NCBI RefSeq assembly: GCF_024139115.2
Contig: NC_085141.1
Location: forward strand, 175,286,994 to 175,350,993
Reading direction: 5' to 3'
DNA from: Armigeres subalbatus
Lineage: Eukaryota; Arthropoda; Insecta; Diptera; Culicidae
Length of the DNA stretch: 64,000 nucleotides
The notes beneath the pieces were generated by a model that saw nothing but the letters and a program-made list of their open reading frames with translations, did no database searches and had not been told where the DNA came from. This document shows positions 34,690 through 45,849 of the stretch, in pieces. The translations under genes were made by a program, and so were the position numbers. Positions within the stretch are counted from its first letter, which is position 1, and each line of letters begins with the position of its first letter.

Positions 34690-36215
34690 CATTTCCATGG
34701 ATCAACACAATTCCTGATTATTTCACGGTCCGGTGTCCCTCCGGAAGACCTGGAACATCCGTAGAAGTGGTCAATTGATAGAACTCATCCTAGAAGAGTG
34801 CAGTTTTCACAAAGCTTTTGATTATGGTAATTTGAGTAACAAATGATTGTGGTGACCCATTTTGGTGGAACTGGGTGGCCACCGGAGATCCTCCGGAAGA
34901 TCCGGAACGTCCGTAAAAGTGGTCAATTCATGAAACTTATCATAGAAGGAGCCCTCCTTAGCCGTGCGGTAATACGCGCGGCTACAAAGCAAGACCATGC
35001 TGAGGATGGCTGGGTTCGATTCCCGTTGCCGGTCTAGGCAATTTTCGGATTGGAAATTGTCTCGACTTCCCTGGGCATAAAAGTATCATCGTGTGTTAGC
35101 CTCATATGATATACGAATGCAAAAATGGTAACTTGGCTTAGAAACCTCGCAGTTAATAACTGTGGAAGTGCTTAATGAACACTAAGCTGCGAGGCGGCTC
35201 TGTCCCAGTGTGGGGATGTAATGCCAATAAGAAGAAGATCATAGAAGAGCGCGGTTTTTTTTCCAAAGCTTTTCCTTATAGTACTTTGAGTAGCAAATGA
35301 TTGTGGTGACCTATTTTAGTGAAACTGGGTGGCCACCGGAGGTGCTCCAGAAGATCCGGAACATCCGTAAAAGTCAATTTATCAAACACATCATAAAAGA
35401 GCACGGTTTTTTCCAAAGGTTTTCATACAGTACTTTGAGTAACAAATGATTGTGGTGACCCATTTTGGTGGAACTAGGTGGCCACCGGAGGTCCTCCGGA
35501 AGATCCGGAACGTCCGTAAAAGTGGTCAATTTATGAAACTTATCATAGAAGAGCGCGGTTTTTTCCAAAGCTTTTCCTTATAGTACTTTGAGTAGCAAAT
35601 GATTGTGGTGACCTATTTTAGTGAAACTGGGTGGCCACCGGAGGTGCTCCAGAAGATCCGGAGCGTCCGTAAAAGTCAATTTATCAAACACATCATAGAA
35701 GAGCACGGTTTTTTCCAAAGCTTTCTTTACAGTACTTTGAGTAACAAATGATTGTGGTGACCCATTTTGGTGGATCTGGGTGGCTATCGGAGGTGCTCCA
35801 GAAGATCCGGAACGTCCGTAGAAGAGGTTAATTCATGAAACTCATGCTAGAAAAGTGCGTTTTTCTAATTGTCGAACGCTGGCCATTTTGATGAACCTGA
35901 ATGGCCACCGGGGTTCCTTCAGAAGATCCGGAACGTCCGTAAAAATGGTCAATTCATGAAACTTATCATATAAGAGCGCGGTTTTCACAAAGCTTTTCAT
36001 TATCGAAAGTTGGGTAACAAGTTATTGTGGTGACTCAATTTGATGGATCTGAGTGGCTACCGGAGTTCCCCCAGAAGATCAGGAACGTCTGTAAAAGTGG
36101 TCAATTCATCAAACTCATCATAGAAGAGTGCATTGTTTTCTTTTCCATTGTTTTTTTCATTGAATCTTTTCATTTTTAAACGCTGAGTAACAAATGATTA
36201 TGATTAATTGCATAT
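34690..36215 (+). repeat. Outer array, ~150 bp monomers, + orientation
   Basis: About eight monomers marked by CCGGAAGATCCGGAACGTCC followed by GTAAAAGTGGTCAATT, at spacings of 148-154 bp where not interrupted. The SINE at 34949-35237 splits one monomer. Confidence 0.85.
34949..35237 (+). mobile_element. tRNA-derived SINE, 289 bp
   Basis: Second full-length copy of the 11640-11935 family, flanked by an exact 10 bp duplication ATCATAGAAG (34939-34948; 35238-35247) that belongs to the monomer. Short AAGAAG tail. The B box is GGTTCGATTCC. Confidence 0.88.
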
Positions 36216-36231
36216 TATTCGGCAACTCGGT

Positions 36232-36571
36232 CGTACGAACACCATTTTTTTGTTAAATATCTTGGCTGTGCATATGCACAGCACATGTTTTGAAATGGAC
36301 AAATTGATATGAAATTTGCGAAAAAGAATCCACGTGTCTTGGAGGGACTCGAACCCTCAACCTCCTACTCTCTAGATAGGCATGATAACCCTTACACAAC
36401 AAGACCACTTGAAGGTCACGTTTGCGTAAAAGCCATCAGAATCCGAGTACCAACCTCCACCGCGGTTAGCTCTTTTTTGCAAATTGAATATCTTTCGAAT
36501 GCTTGATCTGTCCAATCTCCACATGTGATTTACTGTTGTATATCCACAGTCAAGCGAGTGCACGTTGTTTA
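36232..36571 (-). mobile_element. tRNA-related insertion in outer element
   Basis: On the reverse strand 36413-36342 folds as a tRNA-like unit: acceptor GTCTTG/CAAGAC, anticodon arm CCTAT-CTAGAGA-GTAGG (AGA, Ser), and T arm GAGGG-TTCGAGT-CCCTC. A TTTTT run lies about 12-16 nt downstream. The variable region is only about 5 nt, unlike true tRNA-Ser, which argues for a tRNA-derived SINE or a decayed tRNA. Flanking sequence is not shared with the outer monomers, so it is an insertion; its limits are approximate. Confidence 0.45.
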
Positions 36572-36929
36572 TTAACCCTTATGTGAGTGACGGGGTACCC
36601 GGGTACCCATTCTGATATTGAAAGTTAAATAACTTGTTGTAGATAAGTTCAAATACTATGAAACTTTCTGACATCTCGTAGAATGTTGAGACGAAGCGAT
36701 GGGCAAAGTTTGAGGTCCAGGTTGCGATTACAGCGCTTATTAGGGGTCGAAAACTATTTATACCCCTTAAACGGGTGACGGGGTACCCGGGTACCCAATC
36801 ATATAACAGAGGGCCTGTATATTTATATGAGTGTTTGATTATATGAATCTTTATGTATGTCACTGGGACAAAGGCTGCTCAAGTGCATGTACATATTTTT
36901 GGAGGTGTGTGGGTTTTAGAGGCCACCGG

Positions 36930-38820
36930 GTGGCCACCTGGAATATCCGGAACATCCGTAAAAATGGTCAATTCGTAAATTCCATCGTACAGCGACGGGA
37001 TTTTTTTAGAACCATTTTCTGCCGAACCCTGAGTAGGGAATTGATGCTTTGACCCACTTCCGGCCTTTGTGTCCACTGGGTGGTCCCCTGGAAGATCCGG
37101 AACATCCGTAAAAATGGTCAATTCGTAAATTCCATCGTACTGCGACGGGATTTTTTTAGAATTATTTTTTGCCCAACCATGAGTATGGAATTGATGCTTC
37201 GACCTACATACGGACCATTGTGTCCACTGAGTGGTCCCCTGGAAAATCCGGAAAATCCGTAAAAATGGTCAATTCGTAAATTCGATCGTACAGCGACAGG
37301 ACTTTTTTAGAATTTGTTTTCCTGCTGAACCCTGAGCATGGAATTGATGTTTCGACCTACAAACGGACCATTGTGTCCACTGGGTGGTCCCCTGGAAGAT
37401 CCGGAATATTCGTAAAAATGGTCAATCCGTAAATTCCATCGTACAGCGACAGGACTTTTTTAGAATTTTTTTTTGCTGAACACTGAGCATAGAAATGGTG
37501 CTTCGACCTACATACGGACCATTGTGTCCACTGAGTGGTCCCCTGGAAGATCCGGAACATCCGTAAAAATGGTCAATCCGTAAATTCCATCGTACAGCGA
37601 CGGGTTTTTTTTAAGAATTATTGTTTGCCCAACCCTGAGTATGTAATTGATGCTTCGACCTACATATGGACCATTGTGTCCACTGAGTGGTCCCCTGGAA
37701 GATCCGGAACATCCGTAAAAATGGTCAATCCGTAAATTCCATCGTAGAGCGACGGGACTTTTTTGGAATAATTTTTTTGCCCAACCCTGAGTATGGAATT
37801 GATGCTTAGACCTACATACGGACCATTGTGTCCACTGGGTGGTCCCCTGGAAGATCCGGGACATCCGTAAAAATGGTCAATTCGTAAATTCCATCGTACA
37901 GCGACGGGATTTTTTTAGAACCATTTTTTGCTGAACCCTGAGTAAGGAATTGATGCTTTGACCCACTTCCGGCCTTTGTGTCCACTGGGTGGTCCCCTGG
38001 AAGATCCGGAACATCCGTAAAAATGGTCAATCCGTAAATTCCATCGTACAGCGACGGGACTTTTTTAAGAATTATTTTTTTGCTGAACCCTGAGTATGGA
38101 CCATTGTGTTCACTGGGTGGTCCTCTGGAAGATCCGGAACATCCGTAAAAATGCTCAATTTGTAAATTCCATCGTACAGCGACGGAATTTTTTTAGATTT
38201 ATTTTTTCCCCAACCCTGAGTATGGAATTGATGCTTAGACCTGCATACGGACCATTGTGTCTACTGAGTGGTCCCGTGGAAGATCCGGAACATCCGTAAA
38301 AATGGTCAATTCGTAAATTCCATCGTACAGCGACGGGATTTTTATAGAATTATTTTTTGCTAAACTATGAGCATGGAATTGATGCTTCGACCTACATACG
38401 GACCATTGTGTCCACTGGGTGGTCCTCTGAAAGATCCGTAACATCCGTAAAAATGGTCAATTCCATCGTACAGCGACGGGACTTTCTTCGAATTATTTTT
38501 TTGAAGAATCCTGAGTGTGTACCATTGTGTCCACAGGGTGGTCCCCTGGAATATCCGGAACATTCGTAAAAATGGTCAATTCGTAAATTCCATCGTAGAG
38601 CGACGGGATTTTTTTAGAATTATTTTTTTTACAACCCTGAGTATGGAATTGATGCTTCGACCTGCTTACGGACCATTGTGTCCACTATTTGTTGCCAAAC
38701 CCTGAGCATGAAATTAATTCTTTGACCCAAAAACGGACCGTTGTGCCCTTTGGGAGGTCCCCTCAATAATCCGGAATTCCCGTAAAAATGGTCAATTCGC
38801 AAACTGAAGCGACGTCATTT
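36930..38820 (+). repeat. Inner array, ~152 bp monomers, + orientation
   Basis: Thirteen monomers marked by GTAAAAATGGTCAATTCG (near 36957, 37107, 37258, 37411, 37563, 37715, 37867, 38019 and so on): most spacings are 150-153 bp, with truncated units of about 130 and 117 bp. Each also carries CCATCGTACAGCGACGGG and GGACCATTGTGTCCACTG. Confidence 0.92.
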
Positions 38821-38879
38821 TTATCAAACAAATTTTTGCAAAACCATGTGGGTCAAAGCATCAATTCCATACTTCGGGT

Positions 38880-41140
38880 TCTTCAGAAATGGAATATTAG
38901 AAATGATCATTTTTACGAATGTTCCAGATCATCCAATGGACCACCCAGTGGACACAATGGTCCGTATGTAGGTCATAGCATCGTTTCCATGCTCAGGGTT
39001 CGGTAGAAAATGGTTCTTAAAAAATCCCGTCGATTACAATTACGGAAAATTCGAATTGACCATTTTAACGGATGTTCCGGGTCTCCCAGGGGACCACCCA
39101 GTGGACACAGTGGTCCGTATGTGGGTCATAGCATCGTTTCCATGCTCAGGGCTCGGCAGAAAATGGTTTTAAAAAAATCCCGTCACCTAACGCTAGAATA
39201 TTCGAATTGACCATTTTTACGGATCTTCCAAAAGACCATCCAGTGGACAGAATGGTCCGTATGTGGGTCAAAGCATCGATTCCATGCTCAGGGTTCGGCA
39301 GAAAATGGTTGTAAAAAATCTCGTCGCTTCACGATGAATTTTACGAATTGATCATTTTTACGGGTGCTTCGGATCTTCCAGTGGACCACCCAGTAGACAC
39401 AATGGTCCGTATGTAGGTCGAAGCATCAATTCCATACTCAGGGTTGGGCAAAAAATAATTCTAAAAAAATCCCGTCGCTGTACGATGGAATTAACGAATT
39501 GACCATTTTTACGGATGTTCCGGATCTTCCAGGGGACCACCCAGTGGACACAATGGTCCGTATGAAGGTCGAAGCATCAATTCCATACTCAGGGTTGGGC
39601 AAAAAATTATTCTAAAAAATCCCGTCGCTGTACGATGGAATTAACGAATTGACCATTCTTACGGATGTTCCGGATCTTCCAGGGACCCCTTCCAGGTCCG
39701 TATGCAGGTCGAAGCATCAATTCCATACTCAGGGTTGGGCAAAAAATAATTTAAAAAAATCCCGTCGCTCTACGATGGAATTTACGAATTGACCATTTTT
39801 ACGGATGTTCCGGATCTCCAGGGGACCACCCAGTGGACACAATGGTCCGTATGCAGGTCGAATCATCAATCCCATACTCAGGGTTCAGCAAAAAAAATTA
39901 TTCCAAAAAAATCCCGTCGCTCTACGATGGAATTTACGGATTGACCACAGACAAACAGACATAACACTCGACAAATATCCATCGTTCACTGATTTACGGA
40001 TCAATTCAAATAATCATTAGTTGGCCAATCGATCACTCGTGGCGCGCGCATCGGATTTGCTCGTGTTTGACGTTTGCACACTACCGCCATCTGGTTCGTG
40101 GTTTGCCCAACTAACTAAAATCAACAGATGTCGTTAGTGTTTGAACGACGATAAATTTGATGAGTGAATGTTCAATGTGTTATGTCTGTTTGTCTGTGGA
40201 TTGACCATTTTTACGGATGTTCCGGATCTTCCAGGGGACCACTCAGTGGACACAATGGTCCGTATGTAGGTCAAAGCATCGATTCCATACTCAGGGTTGG
40301 GCAAAAAATAATTCTAAAAAATCCCGTCGCTCTACGATGGAATTTACGAATAGACCATTTTTACGGATGTTCCGGATCTTCCTGGGGACCACCCAGTGGA
40401 CACAATGGTCCGTATGTGGGTCAAAGCATCAATTCCATGCTCAGGGTTCGTCAGAAAATCCCGTCGCTTGACGATGGAATTTACGAATTGATTATTTTTA
40501 CGGATGTTCCGGATCTTCTAGGAGACCACCCAGTGGACACAATGGTCAGTATGCAGGTCAAAGCATCAATTCCATACTCAGGGTTGGGCAAAAAATAATT
40601 CTAAAAAAATCCCGTCGCTGTAAGATGGATTTTACGTATCGACCATTTTTACGGATGTTCCGGATCTTCCAGGGGACCACCCAGTGGACACAATGGTCCG
40701 TATATAGGTCGAAGCATCAATTCAATACTCAGGGTTCAGCAAAAAAAATTCTAAAAAAAATCCCGTCGATGTACGATGGAATTTACGAATCGACCATTTT
40801 TACGGATGTTCCGGATTTTCCAGGGGACCACCCAGTGGACACAAATGCCGGAAGTGTGTCAAAGCATCGATTCTCCCTACTCAGGGTTCAACAAAAAAAT
40901 GGTTCTAAAAAAATCTCGTCGCTGTACGATGGAATTTACTAATTGACCATTTTTACGGATGTTCCGGATCTTCCTGGGGACCACCCAGTGGATAAATGGT
41001 CCGTATGTGGGTCAAAGCATCAATTCCATGCTCAGGGTTCCTCAGAAAATGGTTCTAAAAAAATCCCGTCGCTGTACGATGGAATTTACGAATTGACCAT
41101 TTTTACGGATGTTCCGGATCTTCCAGGGGACCACCCGGTG
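38880..41140 (-). repeat. Inner array, ~152 bp monomers, - orientation
   Basis: About fourteen monomers, reverse complement of 36930-38820 (CGAATTGACCATTTTTACGG marks each; near 39058, 39209, 39352, 39503, 39653, 39792, 40203, 40353, 40492, 40641, 40794, 40945, 41096). The orientation switch lies at about 38820-38880. A 253 bp MITE splits one monomer. Confidence 0.92.
39946..40198. mobile_element. 253 bp MITE, copy 1
   Basis: Perfect terminal inverted repeats beginning CACAGACAAACAGACATAAC, flanked by GATTGAC at 39939-39945 and 40199-40205. The neighbouring monomers carry a single GGATTGACC, so the duplication is real. Copy 2 lies at 61039-61291 with the same length and orientation. Confidence 0.88.
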
Positions 41141-41154
41141 GCCTCTGAATTCAC

Positions 41155-41250
41155 ACAGTTCTCTGGAACCACACTCACACACAAGCGCATACATAGACAC
41201 AGCGATACACACCCACATACACACATACAAACACCCACAGACACATAAAT
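41155..41250 (+). repeat. CA-rich simple repeat
   Basis: Imperfect ACACAC/ACATAC tract just inside the right end of element III; no partner at the left end. Confidence 0.7.
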
Positions 41251-41394
41251 GCTCATTGTAAGGCGGTTGGGTACCCGGGTACCCCGTCACCCGTTTACGG
41301 TGGGAAAAATCGTCACTCACATAAGGGTTAAACGAGAGGATCGCACTATATGCCCCCAACAACGGGCTGGGCGGATTGTATAGAGTGCGAATCA

Positions 41395-43740
41395 ATCACA
41401 CAAATGGTTATGGTGACCCCGTGTGATAGACCTGAGCGGCCACCGTAGGTCCTCCAGTAGATCCGTAAAAGAGGTCAATTCATGAAACTCATCATAAAAG
41501 AGCACAGTTCCTTCTTAGCTCTTCATTGTCGTACTCTGAATAATAAAATATCCCATAAAGTGGTCAATTTTTGAACAGTCAGCACGGTCTTCCAGAAGAT
41601 TCGGAGCATCCACAAAAGTTATCAATATAAAAAAATTCATCCCAGAAAAAAGTATGTAAAAATTTTTTTCTATTATCAAATTCTGAGCTAGACACGAAGG
41701 AATGTCGTGGCCCGTTCTTATTTACCAAAGTGACTATCGGAGGTCTTACGGAAGATACGGAACATCGGTTAAAGTGGTTAATTGATGTAATACATACTAG
41801 AAGAGCCTATTTATTTAAAATTTCCTTGTCGTACTCTGAACATGAAATTATTGCCGTAACCTTTTCTCACGGATGTGAGTAGCAACCAAAGGCCCTCCGG
41901 AAGATCCGTATCACACGTAAAAGAGATCAATTCATAAAACTCCGCAAGATCAAAAAATCAAAGTGATAAAACCGGGTCGATACTGTATTATTAGGCTAAC
42001 ATGATGAAACTTTTATGTCGAAGAAGTCGAGAAAATTTCCAACTTAAAAATCTCCTAGACCGGACCGGGAATCGAACCCCGCCACCCTCAGCATGATCTT
42101 GCTTTGTAGTCGCGAACCTTACCTACGGGAAATGGGGCCGCCGCAGAAAGCATCACAACAACCTTCGTGAGATGATCAATAAATAGAATAACAAACACTT
42201 TCAAAAGATCGTGTTCTAGTAGGATAAGTATCAAGTGTTGACCAATCCGTAGGAACTTTAGGAAGACATCCAGTGATCACTTAAGTCATGTGTATGGTTC
42301 ACGAGAGGGCCTTCACTGGCCATTCAAGTCCATAACTGAGGGTCACGTCAAAAATGTCTTACTCAGATTGCGATAATAGATTTTTTGTAAAACTATGCTC
42401 CTATGATTCGAGATTCGTTAGTTTGCAGCTTTTAGGAATATTACGGGCATTATTCATAAAGGAGTGGCCGCTCAGGTCCATAAGAATGGGTAACGATAGT
42501 AACTCAGAGAATGTTAATGAAAAGCTTTGGAAAAGCCGCGTTCTTCTACGGTGAGTTGCATGGAATGAACATTACTACGGATTAGAAAGGATCTCTGGTG
42601 GCCACTCAAATACATTTAAATGGGTCACCACGTTCATTTGTTACTCAGAGTAGCTTTGTAAAAACTGCACTCTTCCATGATTGGTCACCCAGGTCCTTCA
42701 AAAAGGGTCATCATAATCATGTATTACTCAGCGATCGGTGATTCAGCTATTCTATGGTGAGTTTTATAAATTGACCACTTTTACGGATGTTCCGGATCTT
42801 CTGGAGGAACCCGGTGGCCACTCAGGTCCATCACAATGGGTCACCATAATCTTTTTTTACTCAGTGTTCGATAATCAAAAGCTAGGGAAAAAACCGCACC
42901 CTTTTATGATAAGTTTCATGAAATGGCCATTTTAACGGACGTTCCGGATCTTCTGGAGGACCTTCGGTGGCCACACAGGTCCATCATAATGGGTCACCAC
43001 AATCATTTGTTACTCGTAGCTCGATAATGAAAAGCTTTGGAAAAAAACCGCGCTCTTCTATGATAAGTTTCATGAATTGACCATTTTTACGGACGTTCCG
43101 GATCTTTTGGAGCCCCTCCAGTGGCCACCCAGGTCCACCAAAATAGGTCAACACAATCATTTTTCAAAGTACTATAATGAAAAGTTTTGTGAAAAAAACG
43201 CGCACTTCTAGGATTAGTTCCATGAATTGACCATTTTTACGGATGTTCCGGAGGAACTCCAATGGACACTCAGGTCTATCACAATGGTTCACCATAATCA
43301 TTTGTTCCTCAGCGTTCGATAATGAAAAGCTTTGGAAAAAACCGCACCCTTTTATGATAAGTTTCAAAAATTGACCACTTTTACGGACGTTCCGGATCTT
43401 CTGGAGGACCTTCGGTGGCCACACAGGTCCATCATAATGGGTCACCACAATCATTTGTTACTCGTAGCTCGATAATGAAAAGCTTTGGAAAAAACCGCGC
43501 TCTTCTATGATAAGTTTCATGAAATAACCATTTTTACGGACGTTCCGGATCGTCCGGAGGACCTCCGGTGGCCACCCAGGTCCACCAAAATGGGTGACTA
43601 TAATCATTTGTTACTCAGCGTTCGATAATGAAAAGCTTTGGAAAAAACCGCGCTCTTCTAGGATGAGTTCAATGAATTGACCACTTCTACGGATGTTCCG
43701 GGTCTTCCGGAGGGACACTGAACCGTGAAATAATCAGGAA
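41395..43740 (-). repeat. Outer array, ~150 bp monomers, - orientation
   Basis: Marked by GACCACTTTTACGGATGTTC-type words near 42775, 42927, 43079, 43227, 43375, 43527 and 43679 (spacing 148-152 bp). The part from 41395 to about 42700 is much more decayed and carries a SINE fragment. Confidence 0.85.
41990..42140 (-). mobile_element. Truncated, decayed SINE
   Basis: Reverse complement of the SINE head and first body part: CCTAGACCGG...GGGAATCGAACCC (B box complement) and GCATGATCTTGCTTTGTAG. The tail half is missing. Confidence 0.7.
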
Positions 43741-44397
43741 TTGTGTTGATCCATGGAAATGGACAATGGCTACATTCTATTGGGATTATTGCTACCCAAA
43801 TTTATGAGCATTTCCAAAATAACCCTTCGAAAGGCAAGAGATCACGCCAAAAACTGGCCCAAAAATCTTTGTTCCTTCAACATCGATTCCTGGAAACCAG
43901 AAGGCACATAGGAAGGTTAAAGTAAAAATCCGGACAAGAAGGAAGAAGGTTTTGCCCTCTAGTACAAAAAAAAATCTCATGGACATTTTAAAGAATGCCA
44001 AATAAAAATTCAAGAGAAAACCCTTGAAAAATGAATAGAATTTACTGCCGAAATTTAGAAGGATTTCCCGTGAAATTCATAGAGAATTCTCTTTGTAAAT
44101 TCGGAATATTTGGGAGCGTTTTGTCGTGGACATTCTGAATGTTTTATGAAAATGAAAAAACTTCCCTTTAAATTCTGGATGCCTATTTTTTGGTGGAAAG
44201 CATTTATAATTTCCAGTAAATGTTGAAAGCAGTTTACAAAAGCAATTGAAAAAAAAACATCAGCATTTTTTTCGAAAATTTAATGAACTTTTCAAATTTT
44301 AGGTTGACGGTAAAAGTGAATTCAGAATTATGCTGAGAACGCCGCTATAACGGGTTAAAAATGCGATGAACGCCATCGCAGATGATTGTCATGATTC

Positions 44398-44627
44398 AAG
44401 ACAAAATTTTCAAAACGACTTATCTGCTTTTGTAAACAAAGATTCAAACGACGATTTGACGAATCTGATAGCTCTCCCACGCAAACCAACAACATCAAGA
44501 AGTAGCGAAAACCTTCAGCTACCTATTGATTGTGTTAGTTTGCGTGGGAGAGCTATCAGATTCGTCAAATCGTCGTTTGAATCTTTGTTTACAAAAGCAG
44601 ATAAGTCGTTTTGAAAATTTTGTCTTG
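44398..44627. mobile_element. Palindromic MITE, 230 bp
   Basis: Arms of 93 bp (44398-44490 and 44535-44627) are almost perfect inverted copies with ends CAAGACAAAATTTTCAAAAC. GATT occurs on both sides (44394-44397; 44628-44631), a possible 4 bp duplication. The open frame at 44366-44614 is a by-product of the palindrome. Confidence 0.8.
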
Positions 44628-44631
44628 GATT

Positions 44632-45570
44632 ATTGAACCGGCACACAACTATAAACGTATAGTGGACGAACTTATTAGGAAAACTCATTTAGAAATTGTT
44701 TTTGTAAAGGAGTTATACAATAGAACAATTTTTTTATTTTGAAATTATTTATTGTACAAACTCTTAATATTTGCTTGCAGCCAATTTCATTCTACGCGGA
44801 AAGCGGTCTAGTTTTTCGCTATAGACTTGTTCGACCTGATATACTTTCGCGTGACAAGGGCTAAAAATTAGTCACAGCTACCAAGTCAACAGAAGTTAGA
44901 TAGCTGTACACAAGCACATTTAAACATCACCTCAACACGTCGAGCTGAGGTACATAAAGCCCAAATATCTGATTCGATCATGTCAGAGGACTGTCAATTT
45001 TATTTTGACCGCTGTGGCTATCGCAGGCAATGTTTTGCATTGGCAGTAAAGTAAAATGTCCATGAAGAATTAGAAACTTTCCATAAAAAAATAGGAAATT
45101 GACAATAAAGAAACTAGGGTATGAGCAATGAATGAATATAAAATTTCCACAAATAATGCAAAATTTCCATTAATAATTGATCTTTATGGAAAATTCTTCT
45201 TTTATAATTGAAATTTTTGCTTTTAAAAGTGCTAATTTATTTTTGTTTTGTGGAAAATTCAAAATTGTTTGTGGAAATTTTGCATTATTTCTCATTTTAT
45301 AGAAGTCTTACATTAGAGCTACGTCCTCTCGTTACACATTTTCTGGTAAAGTCAAAGAATAAAAGGAATGTCGGTTCTTCTTCTCATCTTCTGACGACGC
45401 GCTTCGCATTCTTCTCTCGATGACCCGAAAAGGTTTGCATCAAAGTTTTGTGTGAAAATATTTTTATTTCCAGCCGGCAAAAACGGTTCCGGTATGCGGT
45501 ATCCATAATTGTTGAACGGATGATTTCACACCAGTTTTGCCTCCGGCGAGAGGAAATGTTAATCTAATTC
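44632..45570. other. Unassigned A+T-rich sequence
   Basis: No gene seen. Near 44925-44955 there is a fragment (CACCTCAACACGTCGAGCTG) of the CA-centred interspersed repeat. Confidence 0.4.
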
Positions 45571-45576
45571 TGTTTT

Positions 45577-45846
45577 CTTCTTCTTCTTGATGGCAACTGG
45601 CATCGCTTACTCTATTGGAACGTTTCCGCCTAGTAGTTGGGCGTCCATTAAACACCACAGTTATTAACTGGGAGGTTTGTAAGGCAAGTACACCATTCTC
45701 TTATTTGTATATCATGTGGCTTGCATGAACATTGTTTGCCCAGAGGGAAACCTGTAAAATTTCCCATCAGAAAAAAAAACCTAGACTAGAACGGGAATGA
45801 TGCTTTACAAACACACATTTTATCGCTGAACTACGGAAGGCCTCAA
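45577..45846 (-). mobile_element. Old SINE of a related subfamily
   Basis: Reverse-strand order: tRNA-like head at about 45846-45790, CCTAG/TTCCC body words, ATGATATAC-like block, AGTTAATAACTGTGG, and AAGAAGAAGAAG tail at about 45577-45592. Strongly diverged from the copies at 11.6 and 34.9 kb, and the 3' part differs (AACTACTAGGCGG). Confidence 0.65.
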
Positions 45847-45849
45847 AAA

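Larger units (their letters stand above)
36576..41327. mobile_element. Inner TTAA fold-back element III, 4.75 kb
   Basis: Ends CCCTTATGTGAGTGACG and its exact inverted copy, flanked by TTAA at 36572-36575 and 41328-41331: the termini expected of a piggyBac-like element. Just inside is GACGGGGTACCCGGGTACCC, present twice at the left (36590-36606 and 36777-36796) and once inverted at the right (41267-41287). The interior is 13 monomers in + orientation then about 14 in - orientation. A 253 bp MITE and a CA-rich tract (41155-41250) are also inside. No transposase. It lies in the middle of element II. Confidence 0.72.
34460..43916. mobile_element. Outer TTAA fold-back element II, 9.5 kb
   Basis: Flanked by TTAA at 34456-34459 and 43917-43920; ends are CCTTCCTAGTGC and inverted TATGTGC...TAGGAAGG. 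A palindrome GGGTCAAAAATGACCC sits about 44 bp inside the left end. Subterminal blocks match as inverted copies (CCAGGAATCGATGTTGAAGG on the left; CCTTCAACATCGATTCCTGG on the right), although the right end has lost about 150 bp and gained about 80 bp. The interior is ~150 bp monomers: + orientation at 34690-36215, - orientation at 41395-43740. The middle is occupied by element III (36576-41327). A SINE sits in the left arm. No ORF encodes a transposase. Confidence 0.65.

Noticed and set aside
36930..41150. CRISPR-like array
   Set aside because: Regular repeats are present, but whole ~152 bp monomers are repeated with no unique spacers, arranged in two orientations inside a transposon in a eukaryotic sequence.
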